This document shows, piece after piece, positions 10,447 to 22,689 of a DNA stretch of 64,000 nt. This DNA is from Budorcas taxicolor (lineage: Eukaryota; Chordata; Mammalia; Artiodactyla; Bovidae). The position numbers and the translations under genes were made by a program. The stretch covers positions 55,114,001-55,178,000 of the forward strand of contig NC_068915.1 in assembly GCF_023091745.1 (NCBI RefSeq), read 5' to 3'. The stretch's first letter is position 1. Each line of letters starts with the position of its first letter. The notes beneath the pieces were generated by a model, which worked only from the letters and a program-made list of their open reading frames with translations, was not told the DNA's origin and did no database searches.

Positions 10447-13196
10447 AGGTAAGCGTTTTGGTAAACAGAGCTCATCAATGATTAATTCACACTAACAGAT
10501 GTTATGTAATTATTCCTTGGGGCAAAGCCCATGTGGAACTAATACATGCTAACTTTATTTTCTTAAATTTTAAAAACATAACTATATATTTTATATTATT
10601 GCAAACACTGAACACCTGTCATGGAAATGTGCAAAATTCCTCAACATACTATCATTTTCACTATTGAGGTAACACATAGAAGTAAATATTAAATATAAGT
10701 AATATAAGTAAATATTAAATATTAAATTGACTCTCACTTAATTATCTCAGGCCAGATGTTTCAAGCAAGTAGTGAATATGCAAGATTTCCATTACATAAG
10801 TTTCAATTTCACTATTTAGTACATTGTTCATTTGAGGTTTTCTTAATTCTGAACTGATTTTGCGATCTCAATCAAGTTCTGAAATGTTCCCTTATTACTG
10901 AAGTTCAAACTGAACCAACTTTTATTTTTAGACCCACATCTTTATTTTTCCTCTTAGCTCTTTTCTGTCAACACTACAAAATACACATGGCTTTATTTAA
11001 TACCTGTATTAATCCAGTAAAGTTGATTATCATCTCATTCTTTTCTTTGAGTTTTGCAAATTAACAGAGTCTGCCTCTAAACTAAATTTCTCATGTCTTA
11101 TATCACTTTTGAAATGCGGTAGAAAATACTAAATTTAGAAATTCTTTGCTATATACAGAAAAATTATAATGTAATTTTCAAAATGTTGGCCTCTTCTCTA
11201 AGGACTCAGTGAAAAACTGTCTTAGTAGAGAGAGCCATATGAACACAGGTAATCCCTTTTACATGATTTTGAGCTTCCGAATACCTATTTTTCTTTCATT
11301 TTTACTTGTTTTCCAAAAAATACCTATAATATGTCTTGACATTTATAGTATCTTGCCAGGTTGCCTGAGAATTCTTTAGATGGAAGGTCTTATTTTGACA
11401 GTTTCTTAAAATTTATCTTACATGCACCCATTGGCCATCATCAAAATTTCGTTAAATCCAAATGTCAGATTTGGCTGTGTATTTAGAGTAAGAAAGAGAT
11501 GATTTGAATCTGAAGAAAATATCAGTTTGTGCTTTATATGAAGAGAAGGTAAAAATTAAAAAAAAATTCACCTGGCCAAATGCAGCTCTGAGTTCAACTG
11601 ATTATTGTTGAAAGGCAGATCTACAAAGCTTTAAGGGTATTTTGTATCTCTTTTTTAAGATAGAGGAAGATCTTTATTTTGTGATTTAGGATACTTACTC
11701 TGTTTATCTCTGTCTTATGCCAGAAAGTGAGACCTTCTCTACACATTTCAGTATTATTTACATGGGGAATACAGAACAGTGCATAGGTAAATAACTTATT
11801 TAGAATTGTTATCACAAATATACACAGCTCAAAGCACACAAACTGCATTCTCCTAGTTCATCCATAGTAAACACATTGAAACAAACTTTTATAACTCGCA
11901 GAAGTAGTGCATGGATTAGAATAGTAAAACAGTATAGTGAAAAATCAAACATTTGTGTGAAATTGACTTTCCATTCCTTTCCAGGATAAGAATAAAAATA
12001 CAGAATTTTTGTTTTGAGATAGCACATGATGGAGACATTACTATATTATCATCCTATCCCTGGAGTACATCAGGAAAAATAATCATTAAGAAAGGAGTAT
12101 TCCCTGTGATGGAATTTTAAATAAGATATTTAAGCTGTATGTGTCATAGATTATACATGTTCTATCTGTCCAATAAAGCTCTGAGAAGCATAGCATGAAA
12201 TAATATCTTTAAAAGTAGGTATTTTACTTTAGATGTATTAAGAAGTATCAGTATATATTTATTGATCTAACATGCAATTAATAGTCATACTACCTTGAAA
12301 TACTGTTTAGTATCATTATGGTTCTCTAGACATTGTCCCTGTTAGGTGTCTTACCAACTCTTCCCCATACCCTCAGCCCCTCCATACATACTGACTTGGC
12401 TTCTTTAGGATCGCTTAGATTAAACTTAAGGTGTAAATTCTTATAATCAAGTTTTATTTATTTTGGAATTTTGCAGAAATCATTTACAGCAAAGTCTCTG
12501 AGTTACTAAGTGGTTCTGTAATTGTATAAACCCAGCTAAATACACTCATACATGAACTTTTCAAAAATTAGAGGTTCCCCCCAACACTAACTCAGCCCCA
12601 GTCTCTTTCCCTCATCACCTGCATGACTTCAGAGATGATTTTTTAAACTGCATTTGTCTGATTCTTCTGTTGATCAAAAAATATTATTTTTTCTAGATAA
12701 AAAGGAGTTAAACATATCTGACAGAAAGCTTTATATTGTGACTGTAAAGATTGTAAATCCCTTTGGAAGCTGAAAAACTACCCTGTTTTGAGAAAAAAGA
12801 CAAAAATTACCTTTTATTTTTTAAGCGGGGTAGAATAATTCTTAACAGGGAAATGGCGTTTTTATATTTATACTGTTATATGCAAATAACTTCATTTTTT
12901 AAATTATTTTGTTGTATAGCAAATTGCACTGTAATAGAATGAAATTATTATTACCTGTGCTTAGAATGAGCTGTGGGGTGTTCATAGATCTCAGTGTAAT
13001 TAAGAATTCTGTTACACTTATAGATTTTTGTATGTGAAGTTAGATTTGTAGAAAACAATATTGAAAATCTTGCTAAATAGTATATTAAATTTTCTTGAGT
13101 TCTTGTAAGATAGTATAGTATAGGTAGGGTTTTTTTTTTTAGGGTTTTTTTTAGTTATTTTGAAAAAGTATTTTGGTGATTCTAAATTACCTCTAA
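10447..13196. other. long AT-rich single-copy interval
   Basis: 2.7 kb without recognisable transposon, gene or tandem array apart from T-rich runs near 13128-13150. Frames of about 70 codons (11621-11848, 11812-12027, minus strand) show no domain and are probably chance. Confidence 0.5.
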
Positions 13197-13203
13197 GAGT
13201 AAT

Positions 13204-13354
13204 GCTGTTGCTAAGTCGCTTCAGTCATGTCCAACTCTGTGCAACCCCATAGATGGTAGCCCAACAGGCTTCCCGTCCCTGGGATTCTCCAGGCAAGAAC
13301 ACTGGAGTGGGTTGCCATTTCCTTCTCCAATGCATGAAAGTGATAAGTGAAAGT
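13204..13354 (-). mobile_element. Bov-A2 SINE, one monomer plus linker
   Basis: A single Bov-A unit plus the 'aaagtgataagtgaaagtga' linker, without the second unit. GAGTAAT at 13197-13203 and 13355-13361 is the likely 7-bp target duplication, so it inserted in this truncated form. Confidence 0.88.
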
Positions 13355-13361
13355 GAGTAAT

Positions 13362-15361
13362 AGAGGCCAGTAAAACTTTGAAGAAATGATGCTAGCTCTT
13401 CAGGATAAGCAAGCCATTCATCAGCAAACAGAAAGGGCAGAGGTTAATTAAACCTCTGGTTTAGAAAAAAACCAAAGTTATTTACAGTGTTAATTTAGTC
13501 ACCTAGGTTATCTCTATTGGTACTGGTAGTAAAATCCCAATCAGATGCTCAAAGGAGTCAGAATTATAGTGTCAGGGATAACATTTACTCATTTATTAAA
13601 ATGGAGCTAAAATAAAATACCTTCCTGCTGTAGCATTCTAATTAGAAATTCAAAAGAATCTTGTGAAGAGTAAAATGACTTCTTCTCCATTCAACTCTTT
13701 CCTATTTATAAGCAAAATGTTGACCACCAAGGTAAAAATACAATAAAAAATTAATTTCTGCTGCCCACGTTTACTGGAATAGCATCAGAAAGAAGTAAAA
13801 ATGAAATTTTTTCTTTCCTTTAAATTGCAGTAATGAGTTTCTGTATGTACTAGCATAAGCAGATTGGGACAGAACCAAAAATTTATCAAAAGCTCTTATG
13901 TCAGGCTATTTCTCATCTTTGTATTTAAACCAATGAAAACTCATGGAAGTATAGATTTAAAACCATCTAGACCAGCCACCAACCCTGACAAGTGTGAAGT
14001 GCCTGTGAATCCTTTACAATAGCTTCAGTCACTGTGGTTCTGTTGTCAGCTTCCATTCTTACAAAGGTTGCGATCTTATGTTTAGCAAGTTTTATCTAAG
14101 TGCTTTTTTAAAAAAAAAAAATTTGTCTACTTATATTTACCAACTTTTGACCTAAATTCTCCAGAAGACAGAATAAAGTGAGCTTTCCAACTTGACAAAA
14201 ATAAGTATAGTATGAAATGAAGAGCTATTTCAGAAACATATTGAGTGTCAAAATACCAGTAGAAAGATTTTTTTCAGTAACCTATAATCTACATTTATGA
14301 AATTACATCAACTTCATCTTTCTGACGTAATCCAACTAATTTTTTAAAATTTTTGGATCTTATCTTAAGCCCTTGAAGCACATGGCACAGAGAAATAAAC
14401 TGAAAATAAATTAACAGTATTCAATTATGTGAACATAATATACTTTGTATAAAAACATCTTTATTTCTGAGTATATTTAAAATATACTATTGATGTAAAT
14501 GAACACCTTTTGCCATCCAGTCATTCACATTTCTCTCACTATAACCTATGTATAAATTCTACAAAAAGAAAATGATTCTAATAAGGAAAATTTGGGGGAT
14601 TTTGATGTAGACTACCAAATTAATTTCTAGTATATAAATTGAGAACAGAAACAATTTATGTTCTAATGCTATTTTACTACTGCCTATATTGCATGAGGCT
14701 GCCCATTGTTTTCATCCCTAATAACAACTCTTTAATTGAAAATTTTCTTTTTTTGAGATAGAAGATATTATACTTTTATTTATGTTTTTCCTTCCATTTA
14801 TTTTTAAGCTGGAATATATATGTCACTTTATACACACACACACATATCACACAATGACACTTAATACACCAACATTAGAATGTAAGCTTGATGACAGTAA
14901 GGAATTAGTCTCTCTTATTCTTCCTCTATCTGTGAAAAATATAGCTGTACGTACTTCATGTTGCATATAAGTATTAAGAAATGTTTAAATAATGAAGGAA
15001 GAAAACAAAGCTTGAGTAATAAACGTATTTGCTTAAAAAACTTAACATGATCATTAAGAAATCAATACTGCAGAAGTGAACCTGTTATGATTAGCAGTAT
15101 CCTCCAAATTAGAAATACCCCTTAATCAAATGAACTAGCCATATGTACATGTGATTTGTTAAATTATGATAAAAATATAATGAGTTTGTGTATTCCAAAG
15201 GCATAAATCACAGTATGAACATTGCTACTTCAAGTAGTATTAATACACATTTGGAGACAGTGCCAGAGAAAAGAAACAAAGGCTGAATTGCTATCAAAAT
15301 GGTCCCTTGCATGTTTGAACAGGTGAACCAATTTGAATTAATCATAAGTAGTTTGGTAAAC
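13362..15361. other. AT-rich single-copy interval
   Basis: No recognisable gene or transposon. A short CA run lies at about 14833-14845. Confidence 0.5.
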
Positions 15362-15531
15362 TACTCCACTATTCTTGCATAGAATAGTCCATGACCAGAG
15401 GAGCCTGGCTGTCTACAGGCAAAGGATCACAAACAGTAGGAAAGGACTGAGCAACTTGAGCATGTGTGCACATATACCAGTGCAAGCATACACGTGCACG
15501 TGCACACACACACACACACATACAAACAAAA
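15362..15531 (+). mobile_element. Bov-tA 3' half with (CA)n tail
   Basis: A diverged Bov-A body ('ccagaggagcctggctgtct', 'ggactgagcaacttgagcat') with no tRNA head, running into a GTGCACGTGCA and (CA)n microsatellite at about 15490-15521. Confidence 0.7.
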
Positions 15532-15660
15532 TTAAAAATATTTGGTGGAAAACAAAATAATTCAGATTCTAGACCACAAAGCATGTCTGCAAAATATATA
15601 TTGGGGTGAAGTGTCAGAAATACGCCACCCCCCATAGATATAGGTGACTTAAAAACTAGG

Positions 15661-16384
15661 TAGATATGTGCTTTATTGATTACACCAAAGCCTTTGTGTA
15701 AATCACAAGCTGTGGAAAATTCTCCAAGAGATGGGAATGCCAGACCACCTTACCTGCCTCCTGGGAAATCTGTATGCAGGTCAAGAAGCAACAGTTAGAA
15801 CCTGGCTTGGAATAACAGACTGGTTCCAAATAGGGAAAAGAGTACGTCAAGGCTATATATTGTCATCCTGATTACTTAACTTATATGCGGAGTACATCAT
15901 GCGAAATGGCTGGCTGACTGAAGCACAAGCTGGAATAAAGATTGCTGGGAGAAATATCAATAACCTCAGATATGCAGGGAAGAAGGCAATGGCAACCCAC
16001 TCCAGTGCTCTTGCCTGGAAAATCCCATGGACAGAAGAGCCTGGTAAGCTACAGTCCATGGGGTTGCAAAGAGTGGGACACGACTTCACTTTCACTTTTC
16101 ATTTTCATACACTGGAGAAGGAAATGGCAACCCACTCCAGTATTCTTGCCTGGAGAATCCCAGAGACAGAGGAGCCTGGTGGCCTGCCGTCTATGGATTC
16201 ACACAGATTCGGACACGAATGACATGACTTAGCAGCAGCAGCAGAAGCAGATATGCAGATGACACCCTCTTTATGGCAGAAAGCACAGAACTAAAGAGTC
16301 ACATGATCAAAGTGAAAGAGGAGTGTGAAAAAGCTGGCTTTAACAACTCAACATTCAAAAAACTTTAAGATCATGGCATCCATC
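15661..16384 (+). mobile_element. BovB LINE fragment, interrupted
   Basis: The BovB RT region from motif A ('gctttattgattacaccaaa') to just beyond motif C ('gatatgcagatgacaccctc'). It is split by a Bov-A2 at 15978-16247 and cut off on the right, where an opposite-strand BovB 3' end begins. No open frame of length survives. Confidence 0.9.
15978..16247 (+). mobile_element. Bov-A2 SINE nested at the BovB YADD site
   Basis: Two Bov-A units, each with 'ggcaacccactccag' (near 15991 and 16127). The flanking 11-bp repeat CAGATATGCAG (15967-15977 and 16248-16258) is a perfect target duplication made of the BovB sequence encoding the RT active-site neighbourhood. It ends in a short (CAG)n tail. Confidence 0.94.
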
Positions 16385-16621
16385 CCAACAGTTCAGTCCA
16401 GTTCAGTTCAGTCATTTGCTCTTGTCTGACTCTTTGTGACCCCACAGACTGCAGGACACCAGGCCTCCCTGTCTATAGCCAACATCCGGAGTTTACTCAA
16501 ACTCATGTCCATTGAGTAGGTGATGCCAACCAACCATCTCATCCTCTGTCATCCCCTTTTCCTCCTGCCTTCAATCTTTCCCAGCATCAGGGTCTTTTCA
16601 AATGAGTCAGTTATTCACATC
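16385..16621 (-). mobile_element. BovB 3' tip
   Basis: About 235 bp of BovB 3' end (from 'ttcagtccagttcagttcag' to 'gagtcagttattcacatcag') directly abutting the 3' end of the next BovB in the same orientation. It is either a heavily truncated copy or the left part of a copy into which the neighbour inserted. Confidence 0.85.
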
Positions 16622-16846
16622 AGTCCAGTTCAGTTCAGTCACTCAGTCATGTCCGACTCTTTGCAACCCCAAGAACCACGGCAAGCCAGGCCCTCCTGTC
16701 CATCACCAACTCCCGGAGTTCACTCAAACCCATGTCCATTGAGTCAGTGATGCCATCCACCCATCTTATCCTCTGCCATCCCCTTCCCCTCCTGCCCTCA
16801 ATCTTTCCCAGCATCAGGGTCTTTTCAAATGAGTCAGCCCTCTGCA

Positions 16847-16944
16847 TCAGGTGGCCAAAGTATTGGAGTTTCAGCTTCAACATCAGTCCTTCGCTTCAGG
16901 TGGCCAAAATATTGCAATCTCAGCTTCAGCATCAGTCATTCCAA
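16847..16944 (-). repeat. 49-bp tandem duplication inside BovB
   Basis: 'caggtggccaaagtattgga' at 16848 recurs as 'caggtggccaaaatattgca' at 16897, a period of 49 bp. BovB normally has one copy here. The two copies differ at several positions, so the duplication is not recent. Confidence 0.8.
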
Positions 16945-17978
16945 TGAACGATCAGTACTGATTTCCTTTAAGATGGACTGGTTGGATCTCCTTGAAGTCT
17001 AAGGGACTCTCAAGAGTCTTCTCCAACACCATAGTTCAAAAGAACCAGTACTTCCATGCTCAGCTTTCATTATAGTCAAACTCTCACATCCACACATGAT
17101 TACTGGAAAAAATCATAGCTTTGACAAGATGGACCTTTGTTGGCAAAGCAATATCTCAGCTTTTTAATATGCTGTCTAGTTTCATCATAACTTTTCCAAG
17201 GGGCAAGTGACTTTTAATTTCATGGCTGCAATCACCATCTGAAGTGATTTTGGAGCCCAAAAAAATGAAGTCTGTCACTGTTTCCATTGTTTCCCCATCT
17301 ATTTCCAATGAAGTGATGGGCCAGATTCCATGATCTTAGTTTTCAGAATGTAGAGTTTTAAGTCACCTTTTTCACTCTTCTCTTTCACTTTCATTAAGAG
17401 GCTCTTTAGTTTTTCTTTGCTATCTTCCATAAGGATGGTGTCATCTGCATACTTGAGGTTATTGATATTTCTCCCAGAAATCTTCATTCCAGCTTGTGCT
17501 TTGTCCAACCCAGCATTTCACATAATGAACTCTTCATATAATTTAAATAAGCAGGGTGACGATATACAGCCTTGATGTACTTCTTTCCCTATTTGGAAAC
17601 AGTCTGTTGTTCCATGTACAGTTCTAACTGTTGCTTCCTGACCTGTATACAGAATTATCAAGAGGCAGGTCAGGTGGTCTGGTATTCCCATCTCTCTCAG
17701 AATTTTCCAGAGTTTATTGTGATCTATACAGTCAAAGATTTTGGCATACTCAATAAAGCAGAAGTTTTTTTGGAACTTTTATTGAACTAAGATGATTTTC
17801 TGCAACTCATTTGCTTTTTTGATAATCCAATGGATGTTGGCAATTTGATCTTTGGTTCCTCTGGATTTTCTAAATCATCTTGAACATCTGGAATTTCATG
17901 GTTCACATATTGTTGAAGCCTGGCTTGGAGAATTATGAGCATTACTTTACTTGTGTGTGAGGTGAGTGCAAGTGTGCA

Positions 17979-18524
17979 TTAGTTTGAGTGCTCTTTGACA
18001 TTGCCTTTCTTTGGGATTGGAACAAAAACTGACCTTTTCCAGTCCTGTGGCCACTGCTGAGTTTTCCAAATTTGCTGACATATTGACTGCAGCATTTTCA
18101 CAGCATCATCTTTTAGGATTTGAAATAGCTCAACTGGAATTCCATCAGCTCCATTAGCTCTGTTCATAGTGATGCTTGCTAAGGCCCACTTGACTTCATA
18201 TTCCAGGATATCTGGCTCTAGGTGAGTTATCATACTATCTTGATTATCTGCATCATGAAGATCTTTTTTGTATTCTTCTTCCGTGTATTCTTGCCACCTC
18301 TTCTTAATATCTTCTGCTTCTGTTAGGTCTATACCATTTCTGTCCTTTATTGAGCCCATATTTGCATGAAATGTTCCCTTGGTATCTGTAATTTTCTTGA
18401 AGAGATCTCTAGTCTTTCCCATTCTGTTTTCCTCTAATTTTTTGCATTGATCTCTGAGGAAGGCTTTCTTACCTCTCCTTGCTATTCTTTGGAATTCTGC
18501 ATTCAAATGGGTGTATCTTTCCAT
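17979..18524 (-). pseudogene. BovB ORF, linker/fingers region
   Basis: A 181-codon open stretch covering the BovB segment between endonuclease and RT palm: an alpha-helical charged N-terminal part (ERYTHLNAEFQRIARR), then 'ITMNRANGADGIPVELFQIL' and 'WPQDWKRSVFVPIPKKGN', which is RT motif 1/2 territory. It ends in a stop where the intact family continues into motif A. The upstream 73-codon frame at 18503-18724 belongs to the same ancestral ORF in another phase. No enzymatic activity is expected from this piece alone. Confidence 0.8.
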
Positions 18525-18750
18525 TTCCCTTCACCTTTCACTTCTCTTCTTTTCAAAGCTGTTTTTAAGGCCTCCTCAGACAACCATATGGCCTTTTTAC
18601 ATTTCTTTTTCTTGGTGATGGTTTTGATCCTTGCCTTCTGTACAGTGCCATGAACCTCTGTCCTTAGTTCTTTTGGCACTCTGTCTATCAGATCTAATCT
18701 TTTGAATCTATTTGTCACTCCCACTATATAGTCATAAAGGATTTGATTTA

Positions 18751-18800
18751 GGTCATACTTAAATTCAGGTCATACCTGAATTTAGGTCATACCTACTTTC
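18751..18800 (-). repeat. 17-bp tandem repeat, three copies, in BovB
   Basis: 'ggtcatac' starts at 18751, 18768 and 18785, a period of 17 bp. Unduplicated BovB copies, such as the one near 3530, have a single unit. Confidence 0.8.
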
Positions 18801-19284
18801 TTCAGTTTAAGTCTAACTTGGCAATAGCGAGTTCATGGTCTCAGCCATAGTCAGCTACTAGTATTGTTTTTGCTGACTATACAGAGCTTCTCCATCTTTG
18901 GCTGCAAAGAATATAATCAATCTGATTTTGGTATTGACCATCTGTTGATGCCCATGTGTAGAGTCTTCTCTTGTTTAGTTGGAAAAGGGTGTTTGCTATG
19001 ACCAGTGCATTCTCTTAGCAAAACTTTATTAGCCTTTGCCCTGCTTTACTCTGTATTCCAAAGCCAAATATGCCTGTTACTCTGGGTATCTCTTGACTTC
19101 CTACTTTTGCATTCCAGTCCCCTATAATGAAAAAGACATGTTTTGGGGTGTTAGTTCTAGAAGGTCTTGTAGGTCTCCACACAACAGTTCAACTTCAGCT
19201 TCTTCAGCATTATTGGTTGGGGTGTAAACTTGGATTACTGTGATAGTAAATGGCTTGACTTGGAAACAAACAGAGATCATTCTG

Positions 19285-19503
19285 TTATTTTTGAGATTGC
19301 ATCCAAGTACAGCATTTCAGACTCTTGTTGACTATTATGGCTACTCCTTTCCTTCTAAGGGTATCTTGCTCACAGTAGTAGATATAATGGTCAACTGAGT
19401 TAAATTCACCCATTCCAGTCCATTTTCGTTCGCTGATTCCTACAATGTCAACATTCACTCTTGCCATCTCCTGTTTGACCACTTCCAATTTACCTTGATT
19501 CAT
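19285..19503 (-). pseudogene. BovB APE-type endonuclease N-terminal fragment
   Basis: A 72-codon frame starting MNQGKLEVVKQEMARVNVDI and including the GISE motif, whose Glu corresponds to the metal-binding Glu of APE-like endonucleases, and the 'DHYIYYC' segment. In the family this domain nicks target DNA to prime reverse transcription. The rest of the endonuclease (minus strand, about 18850-19284) is recognisable in DNA but shifted and stopped. This is the only endonuclease part retained in the window outside the short stretch at the start of the 26.7-kb copy. Confidence 0.78.
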
Positions 19504-19880
19504 GGACCTAACATTTCAGGTTCTTATGCAATATTGCTCTTTACAGCATTGGACTTTACTTCCATCACCAGTCATATCCACAGCTGAGTATGGTTTTGCT
19601 TGGCTCCATCTCTTCATTCTTTCTGGAGTTATTTCTCCACTTATCTCTACTGATTTCTCTAGTACCAGATTGGGTACCTACTGACCTGAGGAGTTCATCT
19701 TTCAGTGTCCTATCCTTTTAACTTTTCATACTGTTCATGGGGTTCTCAAGGCAAGAATACTGAAGTGATTTGCCATTCCCTTCTCCAGTGTACCATGTTT
19801 TGTCAGAACTTTCCACCATGACATGTTCCTCTTGAGTGGTCCTACATGGCATTGCTCACAGTATCGTTGAGTTAGACAAC

Positions 19881-19890
19881 ACTACAAAAC
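19881..19890 (+). repeat. L1 target-site duplication, left copy
   Basis: ACTACAAAAC here and at 22058-22067 is a perfect 10-bp repeat bracketing the L1. Confidence 0.85.
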
Positions 19891-22057
19891 ATAGTTTTGG
19901 AAGTTTTATCCACAGCAATCAGAGAAGAAAAGAGAATAAAAGGAATCCAGATTCAAAAAGGAGTAATAAAACTCTCTGTTTGCAGATAACATGATCCGCT
20001 ACATAGAAAATGCTAAAGACACAACCCAAATATTACTAGAGATAATCAATAAATATAGTAAAGTTGTAGGATATAAAATTAACACGGAGAAATCCCTTGC
20101 ATTCCTATACACTAACAATGAGAAACCAGAAAGAAAAATTAAGGAAACAATTCTATTCACCATTGCAACGAAAAGAATAAAATACTTAGGACTATATCTA
20201 CCTAAAGAAATTAAAGATCTATATATAGAAAACAATAAAACACTGATGAAAGAAATCAAAGATGACACAGCTAGATTGAGAAATATACCATGTTCATGGA
20301 TCAGAAGAGTCAATATAGTGAAAATGAGTATACTTCCCAAAGCAATCTACAGATTCAATGCAACCCCTATCAAGCTACCAACGGTATTTTTCAGAGAACT
20401 AGAACAAATAATTTCACAATTTGTATGGAAATACAAAAAAACCTTGCATAGCCAAAGCAATCTTGAGAAAAAAATATGGAACTAGAGAAATCAACCTGCC
20501 TGATGTCAGACTAAATTACAAAGCTAAAGTCATCAAGACAGTATGGTACTGGCACAAAGACAGAAGTATAGATCAATGGAACAAATTAGAAAGCCCAGAG
20601 ATAAATCCACACACCTATGGACACCTTATCTTTGACAAAGGAGGCAAGAATATAAAATGGAGAAAAGACAATCTCTTTAACAAGTGGTGCTGGGAAAACT
20701 GGTCAACCACTTGTAAAAGAATGAAACCAGAACACTTTCTACACCACACACAAAAATAAACTCAAAATAGATTAAAGATCTAAATATAAGAACATAAACT
20801 AAAAAACTTCTAGAGGAAAACATAGGCAAAACACTCTCTGACATAAACCACAGCAGGATCGTCTATGACCAACATCCCAAAGTAATGGAAATAAAAGCAA
20901 AAGTAAACAAATGGGACCTAATTAAACTTAAAAGCTTTTGTACAACGAAGGAAACTATAAGCAAGGTGAAAAGACAGCCTTCAGAATGGGAGAAAATAAT
21001 AGCAAATGAAGGAACTGACAAACAACGAATCTCAAAAATATATAAGCATCTCATGCAGCTCAATTCCTGAAAAATAAATGACCCAATCAAAAATGGGCCA
21101 AAGAACTAAACAGACATTTCTCCAAAGAAGACATACAGATGGCTAAGAAACACATGAAAAGATGCTCAACATCACTCATTATCAGAGAAATGCAAATCAA
21201 AACCACAATGAGGTATCATCTCATGCCAGGCAGAATGGCTGCTATCCAAAAGTCTACGAACAATAAATGCTGGAGAGGGTGCAGAGAAAAGGCAACCCTC
21301 TTATACTGTTGGCGGGAATGCGAACTAGTACAGCCACTATGGAGAACAGTGTGGAGATTCCTTAAAAAACTGGAAATTGAACTGCCTTATGACCCAGCAA
21401 TCCCACTGCTGGGCATACACACTGAGGAAACCAGAATTGAAAGAGACACGTGTACCCCAATGTTCATCACAGCACTGTTTACAATAGCTAGGACATGGAA
21501 GCAACCTAGATATCCATCAGCAGATGAATGGATAAGAAAGCAGTGGTACATACACACAATGAAATATTACTTGGCTATTAAAAAGAATGCATTTGTAACA
21601 GTTCTAATGTGGTGGATGAAACCGGAGCCTATTATACAGAGTGAAGTTAGAAAGAAAATACCAATACAAGATAAATGCAAACATATGGAATTTAGAAAGA
21701 TGGTAACTATGACCTTATACATGAGATAGCAAAAGACACACAGATGTAAAGAACAGACTTCTGTGGGAGAGGGTGAAGGTGGGATGATTTGAGAGATAGC
21801 ATTTAAACATGTATGTTGCCATATGTGAAATAGATCTCCAGTTCAAGTTTGATGCATGAGACAGGGCACTCAAGGCCGGTGCACTGGGACAACTCTGATG
21901 GATGGGATGGGGAGGGAGATGGGAAGGGGGTTCAGGATAGGGGGCATATGTACTCTCATGGCTGATTTATGTAGATGTATGACAAAAACCACTACAATAT
22001 TGTAAAGTAATTAGCCTCTAATTAAAATAAATAAATTAAATTACAAAAAAAAAATAA
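19891..22057 (+). mobile_element. L1 (ruminant L1-BT type), 5'-truncated
   Basis: The 2.17-kb 3' part of a ruminant L1: ORF2 from just upstream of the RT motif C, the C-terminal domain, the 3' UTR (from about 21730, with a G-rich stretch near 21895-21945) and an A-rich tail (22044-22057). The flanking 10-bp ACTACAAAAC duplication marks it as one insertion, placed at the 5' boundary of the adjacent BovB and therefore later than it. Confidence 0.93.
19991..21729 (+). pseudogene. L1 ORF2 C-terminal half, broken
   Basis: Four consecutive open pieces (19991-20485, 20421-20759, 20885-21070, 21139-21729) read as L1 ORF2p after the RT palm. Recognisable are 'FLYTNNE', 'ATKRIKYLGLYL', 'MSILPKAIYRFNATPIKLP', then 'NKWCWENWSTTCKRMKPEHF', and finally the cysteine-rich C-terminal segment CWRGCREKATLLYCWREC followed by 'LPYDPAIPLLGIHTEETRIE'. 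ORF2p is the L1 endonuclease/RT that performs target-primed reverse transcription. Here at least two frameshifts and a stop separate the pieces, the catalytic YADD region is degraded upstream of 19991, and the endonuclease is missing. Confidence 0.88.
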
Positions 22058-22067
22058 ACTACAAAAC

Positions 22068-22689
22068 CTTGTTCTGCTCTTCAGTAGTAAATATATCTTA
22101 TAACTGAGATTAATAAAAGAGTTCAGTGACTGATAAATCTGTTGAAGACCGAAATCTTGCAGCCATTAGTCAACTCAAATATTAGTGCTAGTAAACGAAA
22201 GGGCATGGATATTCCAAAGACAATGAAAAAAACCAATATGTATTTTTATTATTAACATTATTATTAATGCAATACATATTTAAATTTTTCACATTGAATT
22301 ATGGATGTACCTGACATTTGAGGAATTAAATAATTTTTAACTAAAGAAAGATGTCACATGAAATCAAATATAAGAAGCCATGAGAAAATACTCCAAGAGG
22401 TAATGTCTTCATGTTAAGGATGAGGAATACTTTCCATTCTGTTCTCTCTTCACGTCCATTTGTTCACCTGACCTATGCGAGCTTCACAAACTTGAGTGAG
22501 AAAATGGAATTAGGTGTTTCAATTTTGAAGTGCACTTTGGGAGAGCCAAGGCACCATGCCAATTGAAGAACTCTCTCCAAAGTGTCTGTTGACTCCTCAT
22601 CTGGCCAGATGCTCTTGCTAAAGCTTCTGGCAACTCCTGCTCTTCACATTTTTTTTTTTTCTCTTATACATTACTTCATCACCAATTGA
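22068..22689. other. single-copy DNA
   Basis: No gene or repeat recognised. A T-rich run lies near 22650. Confidence 0.5.

Larger units (their letters stand above)
16622..19880 (-). mobile_element. nearly full-length BovB LINE
   Basis: About 3.26 kb running from the 3' tail (16622) through RT, fingers and APE-type endonuclease to the 5' leader, which ends near 19880 at 'gagttagacaacac'. BovB is an RTE-clade LINE thought to have entered ruminants by horizontal transfer. Decay is heavy: the RT core has no long frame, motif C near 17440 is shifted, and there are local tandem duplications at 16847-16944 and 18751-18800. A 2.2-kb L1 sits at its 5' boundary. With endonuclease and RT both represented, this is the most complete BovB here, but it is clearly dead. 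Confidence 0.92.
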
